From Rhodocyclaceae bacterium (GTDB lineage: Bacteria > Pseudomonadota > Gammaproteobacteria > Burkholderiales > Usitatibacteraceae), in contig JADCIX010000005.1 of NCBI GenBank assembly GCA_020247545.1, positions 186,001 to 250,000 on the forward strand: 64,000 nucleotides of DNA. Reading direction: 5' to 3'. The position numbers and the translations under genes were made by a program. The notes beneath the pieces were generated by a model, which was not told where the DNA came from, searched no databases, and was given only the letters and a program-made list of their open reading frames with translations. This document shows positions 26,181 through 34,996 of this stretch, piece after piece; the stretch's first letter is position 1; each line of letters opens with the position of its first letter.

Positions 26181-28766
26181 ATGCCGATGTCAAACGAACA
26201 ACGCCGCCGCACTGCATTACAAGGTCTGTATGCCCTGATCGCCACCGCCTTTGCGGCATTGCTGATTCCTTTCGCAAATGCCACCACGGTTCGGTTACAG
26301 ACCACACAGGGCGCCATCGACATCAACCTCTACGACACGGCGGCTCCCATCACCGTCGCCAACTTTCTGGCCTATGTCCGTAGCGGTGCCTACACCGATT
26401 CGTTGATTCATCGCAGCGTGCCCGGCTTTGTCATTCAAGGCGGTGGATACACTTGGGTGGGCGGTGCAACCTCGGTGGCAGAAATTCCGGCGCGGCCACC
26501 GATCCAAAACGAATTCAGCGCCTCGCGCTCCAATCTTCGCGGCACCATCGCCATGGCAAAACTCGGTGGCGACCCCAACAGCGCCACCTCACAATGGTTT
26601 ATCAATCTCGCCAACAACGCTGCAGCCCTTGATGGCCAAAACGGCGGCTTCACCGTGTTTGGCCAAATTGCACCGGAGAGTATGGCGGTGGTGGATGCCA
26701 TCGCGGCACTGCCGATTGTGAACGCCGGCGGTGCGTTTAGTGAGTTGCCATTGACCACTGTGCCGCCCAACGGCGCGGCGATTCAAAAAGCGAATCTGTC
26801 ACTGGTACAGACCGCCACCATAAAAAGCAGCAACGTCAAACCGGGGGTCATTGACATCGATGGCAACGGTCGGCAGAACATACTGCTGCGTAACACCAGC
26901 CTGGCAACGCCACAAATGCGGGTCGGCCGCTTGGTCAACAACCAGTTTCAATTCACGGCCCAAGATGATCCGGGTGCCAAGTTCAGGTTGGTTGCCACCA
27001 CCGACTTTGACGGCAACGGGAAATCCGACTTAGTTTTTCTGGACACCAGCCAAACCCAGTTTGGCGATGTCAGGATTTGGACGGATTTCCAACGATCCAC
27101 CGAACGTTTTTGGCGACAAGTTAAACAAGTGTGGGACGTGCAGGTCACGGGCGACCTCGATGGCGATGGCGCAGGCGATATCGTTTGGCGCTACCTTGCC
27201 CCGGACCCGCGCGACACCGGTGTTTCCTACATTTGGTTTAACAACGGTACACAAGCGCCAGTCGTGCGCAAACGTGGTGGCGCGCCACTCGATTGGACGT
27301 TGCTGGGCGCGGGTGACTTCGACCTCAACGGTTCAGCGGACATGGTTTACATCAGCCCGGACAATCAAATCCGAGTGTTGATGGCCACCCCGAACCGCAC
27401 CTGTGCGAATCTCTCAGCGGGCATTATTCCCGCCGGCTTTCGCGCTATTAAAGTGGGCGACTTCGCGGGTAGCGGTCGCGGCGACATTCTGATGCGCAAC
27501 CCGACCACGGGACAGGTCATGATCAAGACCATGACCGGCGTCGGCCTGAGCTTGCCTGAGTTCACCGGCAACCCCGACGACCCCAACGCTTCGTGTACGC
27601 CAACCTCTCTCGCATTGGCAACCAGTGACCTCAATCTACTTCCCTCAGATCCGACCTGGAGGTTTTATGCTGCCGGCGACTTCGACGCCAACGGCGTTGC
27701 AGACGTTGTTTGGCGTCGCGCCGATGGAACGCTGACACTATGGTTACTGAATAATGCTAGCGGTTTCACCGCCCCCACCATCATCGACAATGCCGGCTCG
27801 GCACCCATCGGATTTACTGTGTTTGAAGCGGGCGGAAATGGCGATACCTACTATGGCCTTCCGCCTGTGTCCACCGAACGTGCCGTCCTGCCGGTTACAA
27901 CGGACGCCGCAATCAATCTCGCCACAGATGCGCACTACGCGATTAACCCGGCCAACAGTGTGGCCTGGGCGAACAAATTGTTTGTCTTCTTGCCGGGTAC
28001 CGGTGCCGTTGCGCAAAACTACCGTTTGATTTTGCGCACGGGTGCCGCACGTGGATATCACACCATCGGGCTCACTTACCCGAACGAGGAGGCAATTGGC
28101 TCACTTTGCAATGATGATGCCGACCTAGATTGCCACGGCAAGGCGCGCGAGGAGGTGGTCACCGGGGTAAACCTCAGCAGCAAAGTTGACGTCAATTCCA
28201 ACAACGCGATCGTTGGTCGGCTGGTCTCTTTACTCACCTATCTGAACCAACAGTACCCCAACGAGGGCTGGGGTCAGTTTCTGATCGCCGGACAACCGGC
28301 GTGGGCAAAGATCACCGTAGCCGGCCATTCACAAGGGGGCGGCCATGCGGGCATGATGGCAAAGCTCTACACGATGGATCGCGCCGTGCAGTTTTCGTCG
28401 CCGGGCGATTGGCGAAATGCCACGCAACAACCTGCGACGTGGATCTCCGCACGCGTGAACACGACCGCCGCAGCACGCCAGTATGGATTTAGCCACCTGC
28501 GGGATCCGCTAGTGCCATACGGGTCGCGAATCGTGCCCAATTGGCTTGCTATCGGCATGGCGGCGTATGGCGCAGCGGTTTCCGTGGACAATGTGGCACC
28601 GCCTTATAACAACTCGCGCCAGCTCACCACCAACGCGGAGCCTCCAACGAACGCTGCGGGATTGAGCCCGCTGCACAATGCCACTGTCGTTGATGCATCG
28701 ACGCCACGTAATGCCGATGGCACACCACTATTTAATCCAGTCTGGATCTATGTCGCATTTCCATAA
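26181..28766 (+). CDS. Cyclophilin / FG-GAP repeat / alpha-beta hydrolase fusion, exported
   Basis: This 861-residue protein joins three modules. After a signal peptide (about 1-35), a cyclophilin-type peptidyl-prolyl isomerase domain spans about 38-195 (LIHRSVPGFVIQGGG; ASQW-like ATSQWFINL). Next come five or more FG-GAP/VCBS-like repeats (about 210-560) with calcium-loop motifs DIDGNGRQN, DFDGNGKSD, DLDGDGAGD, DFDLNGSAD and DFDANGVAD. A C-terminal region (about 580-861) carries nucleophile elbow GHSQGGG and resembles BPSS1187-type hydrolases. GGAGAG ahead of ATG 26181 supports the start. Each module is recognisable; their joint role is unknown. Confidence 0.82.
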   Translation: MPMSNEQRRRTALQGLYALIATAFAALLIPFANATTVRLQTTQGAIDINLYDTAAPITVANFLAYVRSGAYTDSLIHRSVPGFVIQGGGYTWVGGATSVAEIPARPPIQNEFSASRSNLRGTIAMAKLGGDPNSATSQWFINLANNAAALDGQNGGFTVFGQIAPESMAVVDAIAALPIVNAGGAFSELPLTTVPPNGAAIQKANLSLVQTATIKSSNVKPGVIDIDGNGRQNILLRNTSLATPQMRVGRLVNNQFQFTAQDDPGAKFRLVATTDFDGNGKSDLVFLDTSQTQFGDVRIWTDFQRSTERFWRQVKQVWDVQVTGDLDGDGAGDIVWRYLAPDPRDTGVSYIWFNNGTQAPVVRKRGGAPLDWTLLGAGDFDLNGSADMVYISPDNQIRVLMATPNRTCANLSAGIIPAGFRAIKVGDFAGSGRGDILMRNPTTGQVMIKTMTGVGLSLPEFTGNPDDPNASCTPTSLALATSDLNLLPSDPTWRFYAAGDFDANGVADVVWRRADGTLTLWLLNNASGFTAPTIIDNAGSAPIGFTVFEAGGNGDTYYGLPPVSTERAVLPVTTDAAINLATDAHYAINPANSVAWANKLFVFLPGTGAVAQNYRLILRTGAARGYHTIGLTYPNEEAIGSLCNDDADLDCHGKAREEVVTGVNLSSKVDVNSNNAIVGRLVSLLTYLNQQYPNEGWGQFLIAGQPAWAKITVAGHSQGGGHAGMMAKLYTMDRAVQFSSPGDWRNATQQPATWISARVNTTAAARQYGFSHLRDPLVPYGSRIVPNWLAIGMAAYGAAVSVDNVAPPYNNSRQLTTNAEPPTNAAGLSPLHNATVVDASTPRNADGTPLFNPVWIYVAFP

Positions 28767-28994
28767 CGACGTGCACTACAGTTGTTGCAGGCCACGCCCG
28801 ATACCGGCTGCCACAACAGCAGGTTCAAAAGCTTCGACGCCGTTGCCAGCGGCCAATCGTTTGTTGACTCGTCAATTGGATAGGCTTGCATTTTTGTCAT
28901 TAACACAAATGCGCCCGCCGACCGCTGTTTTGGACTGATCTGTGCTTCTACATTCAGACGTAAACTGTTTGCCTTAACAAAACTCTTTGCCAAT

Positions 28995-29672
28995 ATGAAA
29001 ATCGATTTTGTCTCTGACATCGCCTGCCCTTGGTGTGCGGTCGGCTTGAATGCACTCGAAACCGCGCTGAAAAACATCGGCGACGATATTCCGGTGACGC
29101 TCTACATGCACCCGTTCGAGCTCAACCCGGAAATGGGTGCCGAAGGTGTGGATGCCGGCGAATACCTGATGAACAAATACGGCATGACGCCAGAACAACT
29201 CCAAGGCTCGCGGGATACCTTGCGTGAACGTGGCGCAGCGGTTGGCTTTCGCTTCGGTGAACGCGGTCGGATCTGGAACACTTTTCACGCGCACCGTTTA
29301 TTGCTCTGGGCAGCGGATCAGGACGCCATCACGGGCAAGTCGCAGCAACGTGAACTGAAACATGCGCTACTGCGCGCCTATCACGGTGAAGGCCGTAACC
29401 CAGCGGACCCGGATGTGTTGATGCAGTTGGTCCGCGAGGTTGGTCTTGACCCAATCGGTGCGGAACAAGTGATCCATTCACCGATGTATACCAACGAAGT
29501 GCGTCAAGCCGAGCAGTTTTGGCATGACAACGGAATTAACGCCGTGCCCGCAATCATTATCAATGACCAGCATCTGTTGCAAGGCGGCCTCCCTGCGGAC
29601 GTTTTTGAAAATGCGATTCGGCGCATCGCTGCGGACCCAGCGGAAGTGGCTTACACCGGCCGCAGCAAGTAG
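28995..29672 (+). CDS. DsbA/FrnE family thiol oxidoreductase
   Basis: The 225-residue protein has a thioredoxin-fold active site CPWC at residues 11-14 near the N-terminus, a long helical insert and a cis-proline-like loop at NAVPAIIIND. This is the FrnE/DSBA subfamily (PF01323), which lacks a signal peptide and acts in the cytosol, often in polyketide biosynthesis or oxidative stress. No cytosolic partner is encoded nearby. It ends only 5 bp from the convergent amidohydrolase gene. The gap upstream (28767-28994) holds no recognisable gene. Confidence 0.9.
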   Translation: MKIDFVSDIACPWCAVGLNALETALKNIGDDIPVTLYMHPFELNPEMGAEGVDAGEYLMNKYGMTPEQLQGSRDTLRERGAAVGFRFGERGRIWNTFHAHRLLLWAADQDAITGKSQQRELKHALLRAYHGEGRNPADPDVLMQLVREVGLDPIGAEQVIHSPMYTNEVRQAEQFWHDNGINAVPAIIINDQHLLQGGLPADVFENAIRRIAADPAEVAYTGRSK

Positions 29673-29677
29673 GGCAC

Positions 29678-30925
29678 CTACGCCAATTGGTGTTTGACTA
29701 GTTCACCGCCGCGCACAATCACCTTCAAGTGTTTTCCACTCTCCGCTAGCAGCCCGATATCTTTAAGCGGATCACCATCAACCACCAAAAGATCCGCGTG
29801 TGCGCCGGGTTTGATGCAGCCGAGTTTGCCGTCAAACATCATCATCTCGGCACTCACGGACGTTGCCTGGCGCAAAATCTCCAGCGGCGTGAAGACTTCA
29901 CTTCTGAGCGTGAATTCGCGGCACTGTTGGTCATAAAGGCTGCCGAGCAAGTCGGTGCCGAAACAGACCTTTACACCGGCTTTGCGCATTTCGTCCAACC
30001 CGGATATCGCCCCCTTCCAAGCAATAGCCATTTTCTCCTGGCTCTGTGGCGGGAAGCCCAGCTTGCGTCCCATCGTCACCAGTTGTTCGATGGTGATCAT
30101 GGTCGGCACGATATACGCGCCACGCTCAGCGACAAACGCGGCAGTCTCCGCATCGATCAAGGTACCATGCTCAATCGTACGCACGCCGAAATCCACACAA
30201 CGACGAATTGCATTCGCCGGATGGCAATGTGCGGAGACATAGGTGCGCCGCTCGACGCACTCACCAACGATGGCGCGAATTTCATCTTCGCGATACTGAT
30301 TCATCCAGATCGGATCGGTGGGTGAAGCCACACCGCCCGAGCCCATGATCTTGATGCAGTGTGCGCCTTGACGTAACTCCTCGCGCACCGCCTTCAAACA
30401 TTCATCCACACCATCTGCGACCACACAAAGCGCGTTGAACACACCGCCCGAACACGCACACAGCGCCTGATAGTTGGGCCGTTCTTCAATCTGCCGGAAG
30501 TCGCCGTGGCCGCCCGTCATCGACAACGCCTTACCCGAATAGAAAAATCGCGGTCCTTCAAACATCTTATCGGTGATCGCGCGGTGCAGGCTGTAGTTAC
30601 CCCCGCCGACATCGCGCACGGTGGTGAAGCCACAGTTCAGCGCGTGCTGCAACATCCGCACCGCGTGCGCGGCGCGATAGGTTTCGCCCAAACGCTCTAT
30701 GGTTGCGACCGAAACATCACTGGCGAACGCATGAATGTGCGCATCGATCATGCCAGGTATCAGCGTTTTTCCCGCAACGTCGATGACCAGCGCATCTGCG
30801 GCTGTGACCGGCTGGCGGGAGACTTCCTGAATCAGCCCATCCGCAACCACCACACTCATACCGTCAGCACAATCCGCGTTGGCACCATCGAACACACGCG
30901 CATTGGTGAAGATCATCGTCGGCAT
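29678..30925 (-). CDS. Metal-dependent amidohydrolase (imidazolonepropionase-like)
   Basis: The protein has 415 residues and the amidohydrolase TIM-barrel ligands in order: AHIH (first metal pair), a probable bridging Lys in IKIMGSGG, SAHCH, EHGT and FGTDLLG. A small beta-sandwich surrounds the barrel at both ends. AGGAG precedes ATG 30925, chosen over an open frame that runs 16 codons further upstream. Relatives include Xaa-Pro/Xaa-Arg dipeptidases and many with unknown amide substrates. It has no signal peptide and is separated by palindrome copy E from the NatAB genes. Confidence 0.9.
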   Translation of the reverse strand: MPTMIFTNARVFDGANADCADGMSVVVADGLIQEVSRQPVTAADALVIDVAGKTLIPGMIDAHIHAFASDVSVATIERLGETYRAAHAVRMLQHALNCGFTTVRDVGGGNYSLHRAITDKMFEGPRFFYSGKALSMTGGHGDFRQIEERPNYQALCACSGGVFNALCVVADGVDECLKAVREELRQGAHCIKIMGSGGVASPTDPIWMNQYREDEIRAIVGECVERRTYVSAHCHPANAIRRCVDFGVRTIEHGTLIDAETAAFVAERGAYIVPTMITIEQLVTMGRKLGFPPQSQEKMAIAWKGAISGLDEMRKAGVKVCFGTDLLGSLYDQQCREFTLRSEVFTPLEILRQATSVSAEMMMFDGKLGCIKPGAHADLLVVDGDPLKDIGLLAESGKHLKVIVRGGELVKHQLA

Positions 30926-30966
30926 ACGGCACGCTCCTGAGTTATTGGCAATATGCCAAACTCGTT

Positions 30967-31017
30967 CATCCACGGGCTTTTCAGAGCCGTATTGGCTTGA
31001 AAGCGCCGTGGATAATA
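30967..31017. repeat. Palindromic intergenic repeat, copy E
   Basis: An 8-bp outer stem ATCCACGG (30968-30975)/CCGTGGAT (31006-31013) encloses GGGCTTTTCAGAGCC and GGCTTGAAAGC arms. The outer bases differ from other copies but remain paired, which suggests compensating changes. It lies between two minus-strand genes. Confidence 0.7.
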
Positions 31018-31067
31018 GAGTTTTGAATTGTGGACGTTGCTAAACGGAAACGAGCGGGGAAGGTTTG

Positions 31068-32270
31068 TCAGGCCCGCCCGAAAATGATTTTCTCCTGCCG
31101 CAACAACTGCGCGATGAGAACCATTGCAACAACGAAGATAGCGGCATTGACGGCTGCGGGTAGCAGGTAGTGAATGAGATCCGTGGTTTCGCCGCGTAAC
31201 AGACGCGTAATCACCATCAGCTGCGCCAGCACCGGCACAAACAGTTGCCAAGTCGCGTCTTTAAGCTGGGCGAACATCGCCACCGAAGGGATCAATACGA
31301 CCAATGTTATGGCGTAGGACGCGTAGGTCTGCCCTTCCTTAAAGTTACGACCATAGGTGGCGAGCAGCATCTGGATCGACGCCATGGCGGGTGCGAAAGT
31401 GAGCAACATCAAGAAAAACATGCCGTACTGCGCGCCGGAAAGCGACAGTACCGAGCCAATCGCCGGCAAGTTGCCGTACTTGAGGGTTAGCGCAAAACCT
31501 ATCAGGGTCAAGACGGCAATGCCCAAGCTGTAGATCGACACCGCCACCCCCTTGCCCATCACCAGCGCATCGCGTCCGATCGGTGTCATCAGCAATGGTT
31601 CGAGTGAGCCTCGTTCCCGTTCACCGGCGGCCAGGTCAACCGCCATCGCCGTACAACCAGTCACGCAGCCGATCAGCGTGATCCACGGGATAATGAACAG
31701 CAGTCCGGCGGCACGTTGCGCGGCGGTACCCAAGTTAGTGTCCTGGACGTCGACCGGCCGAAGAACCGATGGCGCAACACCTCTTGCAATCAACCGTTGT
31801 GCAGACACTTCGGCGTTGAAGGCTCTCATCACACGGCGCAACGCACCAACCGACGCACCACTGGAGCTTTGCCTCGTATCGTCGTAGACCAGTTCTACCT
31901 TGGCTTCACCGGTCAAAAATTTCTCGCTGAAATCGGCTGGAATCACCATCACCGCGTCGTGATTGCCTTGTTTGATCAGTTCACGAAAGTCCGGCTTGGG
32001 GTCGAGCAGCTTCATATCCTGGCGTTGCAAAAAATTCACCAGCTCAGGCGCGTGTTGTTTGCCCGACAGATAGATTTCTTTTTTCTCTGCCTTCGCTTCG
32101 ATAGAGCCAATGAAGTAGCCTAGCCCCATCAGGATGATCGGTCCCATTGCAATTGACAACAAAAAAATCATGGTTGCGGTGCGTTTATCGCGCAGATGAT
32201 CCGTCAGTTCTTTTTTGGCGACCGTGAGAATGGTTTTGATTTTTGGAACTTGTTTGTTGGCCATGATCAA
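31068..32270 (-). CDS. natB: ABC-2 type exporter permease, NatB-like
   Basis: This is a 400-residue permease with one N-terminal helix (about 30-52), a large extracytoplasmic segment (about 60-190) and five to six C-terminal helices, the layout of NatB-type ABC-2 permeases. GERERGSLEPLLMTPI is a conserved cytoplasmic motif of that group. A TTG start at 32270 overlaps the natA stop (TTGA); ATG 32264 is a close alternative. With NatA it forms an exporter; Bacillus NatAB exports sodium, but many proteobacterial relatives have unknown cargo. The symbol reflects family resemblance only. Confidence 0.85.
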   Translation of the reverse strand: MIMANKQVPKIKTILTVAKKELTDHLRDKRTATMIFLLSIAMGPIILMGLGYFIGSIEAKAEKKEIYLSGKQHAPELVNFLQRQDMKLLDPKPDFRELIKQGNHDAVMVIPADFSEKFLTGEAKVELVYDDTRQSSSGASVGALRRVMRAFNAEVSAQRLIARGVAPSVLRPVDVQDTNLGTAAQRAAGLLFIIPWITLIGCVTGCTAMAVDLAAGERERGSLEPLLMTPIGRDALVMGKGVAVSIYSLGIAVLTLIGFALTLKYGNLPAIGSVLSLSGAQYGMFFLMLLTFAPAMASIQMLLATYGRNFKEGQTYASYAITLVVLIPSVAMFAQLKDATWQLFVPVLAQLMVITRLLRGETTDLIHYLLPAAVNAAIFVVAMVLIAQLLRQEKIIFGRA

Positions 32271-33031
32271 GCTGCCTTTTCAGCGGTGCTGGAAGTTGTG
32301 GTCAGGGACTCATCGTCAATCCCGGCAAGCGCGACAAATGCGTCTTCTAGGTTGGTGCGTCCGCTCTGCGCGAGTAAGGCTTCGGTGGCGCCCTGCGCGC
32401 AAACTTTTCCCTTGGCAATGATGATGATTTCGTCACAAAGCGCGGCGACTTCTTGCATGATGTGTGACGAAAACATCACGGTGCGCCCTTCTGCTTTCAA
32501 TCGCTTGATTAGTTCACGCAATGAACGCGTCGTCATAACATCAAGCCCGTTGGTCGGCTCATCGAGAATGACAGTTGACGGTTCGTGAACTAGCGCACGG
32601 GTAATGGCGACTTTCATGCGTTCGCCCTGTGAAAATCCCTCGGTACGGCGATCCATGATGTCTTTCATGTCCAACCAGTCGGCAAAGCGGGCGATGGTCG
32701 CCTCGCTTTTTGCTGTCTCAATACCGTGAAGCTCGGCGTAGTAACGGATGTTTTCGCGCGCGGTAAGTCGTGTGTACAGCCCGCGTGCATCGGTGAGAAT
32801 GCCGCTGACACGACGGGCATTCTCCGGATCTTTCGCCACGTCAAGCCCGTCAACCGAGGCGCTGCCGCCATCAATTTCCACCAAAGAACCAATCATACGA
32901 ATGGTCGTCGTCTTACCGGCACCGTTAGGTCCGAGCAATCCGGTGATCTGTCCATTCGGTGCGGTAAAGCTGACGCCATCGACTGCCGCGACCTTGCCAA
33001 AGTGCTTCGATAAGTTGCGGACTTCAATCAT
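32267..33031 (-). CDS. natA: ABC exporter ATP-binding protein, NatA-like
   Basis: The 254-residue ATPase contains Walker A GPNGAGKTTT (about residues 35-44), signature FSQGERMKVAITRAL (SQGE in place of SGGQ, typical of NatA/CcmA-like exporters), Walker B VILDEPTNGLD and H-loop FSSHIMQEV. ATG 33031 overlaps the peptidase stop by 4 bp; the open frame upstream of it lies in the peptidase gene. It pairs with the permease at 31068. Operon order is peptidase, natA, natB. Confidence 0.92.
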   Translation of the reverse strand: MIEVRNLSKHFGKVAAVDGVSFTAPNGQITGLLGPNGAGKTTTIRMIGSLVEIDGGSASVDGLDVAKDPENARRVSGILTDARGLYTRLTARENIRYYAELHGIETAKSEATIARFADWLDMKDIMDRRTEGFSQGERMKVAITRALVHEPSTVILDEPTNGLDVMTTRSLRELIKRLKAEGRTVMFSSHIMQEVAALCDEIIIIAKGKVCAQGATEALLAQSGRTNLEDAFVALAGIDDESLTTTSSTAEKAA

Positions 33032-34557
33032 GGTTTTGCTCCAGACTTTTCGCTGCTCGGTGCATCTTTTGGTTTTTCTACCATCGCTTGGAAATAGCTT
33101 GGCCGTGGCAGGCGTTTTAGGCATTCGCCGTCGATTCCCTCGACGCTCGCCTTTTCAATGAACTGCTTGATCATCTTTGGCGCACAGCCATGTTGTGAGA
33201 CACCGTGCCCGATATTCGGCGCAACCAGATGCACGCTATTTGAGAACGTCTTTTTCACCTCATCACCAAAAATTGGTGGAGTGACCGGATCAATGCCGCC
33301 AGAAAGAATTAGGACAGGCTTGTCGGACTTTACTGGCGTGTGGAAATCAGCGGCGACCTTAGCCATTGGCCAGTTTTCGCAAGCGGTGGAAAACTCGCGG
33401 ATGAACATCGTTTGAAACGGCTGCACCTTTGCCGCTTCATCACGCGCCGCAGCGTCAATTCGTGCGACATCCTCACTACAGGAAACCGAAAGGCGCATGC
33501 CAAAGGCGATCTTCTCTTCGGCGAAATCCATAAACCCACCGGATGCCGCAAACAGTGGCGCATAGTTTCCAACTGAGGCCTGCTTGATGGCTTCCGGCAA
33601 TACCGCCACGAATTGAGGCACGTATAGCAAGGTGAATACTTGTGTTGCAACCATCTGCCGGGAAACGGTTATCTCACGGGTCAGACTTGTAAGCGGGTCC
33701 CGGATGGCAATCTTTATCGGCTGTTTGTCTAAACGCGCGAGCAACGCCGCAAACCCGCCGCGAAAATCCGGGTACGCTTGTTGGCACTTGGGATTGGTCT
33801 CGCATGCCGTGAACGCTGACTCTAACGCCGCCCCGGCGTCTCGTGCAAACGTTGCCGGTAATGCCATTGAAGGGGGCGCGACTCCGTCAAGCACAACCGT
33901 GCGAACGCGCTCTGGATAACGACGTAGATACTCTTGCGCCGTCCGCGTCCCATATGAGCCACCCCATAGGTTGATCTTGTCGTAGCCGAGCCCAGCGCGA
34001 ACCTCGTCGTAGTCGGCCATCGCGGTCGTGCTTCCGTACTGGGTGAGGTCGGCGCGTTTGGACAAATTGTCACGACAATCTGCCACCACCTTCATTGTCA
34101 GATCGCGCCGTGTCTCAGGCGAAGCCATGGCGGCGCTATCGTCACTTGGAAGCTTGCAATTGAGCAGATTCGACTTTCCCGTGCCGCGCTGATCTATGAA
34201 CACGACGTCGCGCTTGGTGATAAGTCCGGATAACTGCGGTGTGACGGAGGCAATCACGTCGGTTGCCGCTTGCCCCGGGCCACCAGCAAAAATGAAAATC
34301 GGATCGGGCTCCTTGATGCGGGCCGAGGCGGGGTAAACAACCAAATTCAGACTGATCTTGCGGCCCGACTTGGTCTCTCGATTCTCAAAGACCTCATGAG
34401 TTGCACACTTGAGCGCAGTTTCGACACCCGGAACCCGGCATTCCTTAAGTGCGATCGTCGCGGCGGTCTGAGGTAAGCGATCCCCAGAGCAACCGAATAA
34501 TAATCCTGCGCCTAATGGCGCTAACGCGTAGCGAAATTTACGAAATTTTGAAGCCAT
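33028..34557 (-). CDS. Tripeptidyl aminopeptidase-like alpha/beta-hydrolase lipoprotein
   Basis: The 509-residue exported lipoprotein has lipobox LFGC (Cys at about residue 23). An alpha/beta-hydrolase domain carries the nucleophile GGSYGT and the start motif FAGGPGQAA, followed by a TAP-like C-terminal domain with catalytic Asp in GGIDPVTPP and His in NIGHGVSQHG. Family members (Streptomyces tripeptidyl aminopeptidase, proline iminopeptidase relatives) release N-terminal residues from short peptides. A peptidase co-translated with an ABC exporter suggests processing of, or resistance to, an exported peptide, which is inference. Confidence 0.88.
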   Translation of the reverse strand: MASKFRKFRYALAPLGAGLLFGCSGDRLPQTAATIALKECRVPGVETALKCATHEVFENRETKSGRKISLNLVVYPASARIKEPDPIFIFAGGPGQAATDVIASVTPQLSGLITKRDVVFIDQRGTGKSNLLNCKLPSDDSAAMASPETRRDLTMKVVADCRDNLSKRADLTQYGSTTAMADYDEVRAGLGYDKINLWGGSYGTRTAQEYLRRYPERVRTVVLDGVAPPSMALPATFARDAGAALESAFTACETNPKCQQAYPDFRGGFAALLARLDKQPIKIAIRDPLTSLTREITVSRQMVATQVFTLLYVPQFVAVLPEAIKQASVGNYAPLFAASGGFMDFAEEKIAFGMRLSVSCSEDVARIDAAARDEAAKVQPFQTMFIREFSTACENWPMAKVAADFHTPVKSDKPVLILSGGIDPVTPPIFGDEVKKTFSNSVHLVAPNIGHGVSQHGCAPKMIKQFIEKASVEGIDGECLKRLPRPSYFQAMVEKPKDAPSSEKSGAKP

Positions 34558-34996
34558 AGATGGATATAAGATGAAAGTCGAGGTGCGGCTGGCAAACCAC
34601 CATTAATCTCACCCGCCAACCGCTGCCTGAACATTATCCCATCTACGCCGGGTCCGCTTGCAGATTTGGACGAAACCCGCCTACGCGGTAACGAAACCCC
34701 ACCGTCACGGCGCGAAGCCCAATCTACCAAGGCAACTCGTCTGACACGCCAAGTCCTGTCGGCTGAACGAATGGGAGCCAACTGGATGCCGTCCGCAGCT
34801 TGACTTTCCGGGCATTGGGGCAGCGGGGGCTGTGCGCGCCTTGAAACCAGCGTGAAAGCGGACTTCACGCCACGCAGTCCATGATGCTAAGAGTGCGGCC
34901 AGCAGCAAGCAGTTTGACCTCGCGATAGAAGCCGCCTCACTCGATCATTCACCCCGATACTCCTACCGCATTTACGCTGCGGGCGGCTTTGCGTGG
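34558..34996. other. Intergenic region downstream of clpB
   Basis: This 439-bp gap has no gene I can support. A 7-bp hairpin GCGTGAA (34850-34856)/TTCACGC (34864-34870) is visible without a following T-run. The promoter for the peptidase-natAB operon should lie towards 34560-34650, but no clear boxes stand out. Confidence 0.5.

Noticed and set aside
34558-34996. Possible gene or small RNA in the gap below clpB
   Set aside because: No frame with a convincing start and composition; the one hairpin lacks a T-run and I see no promoter.
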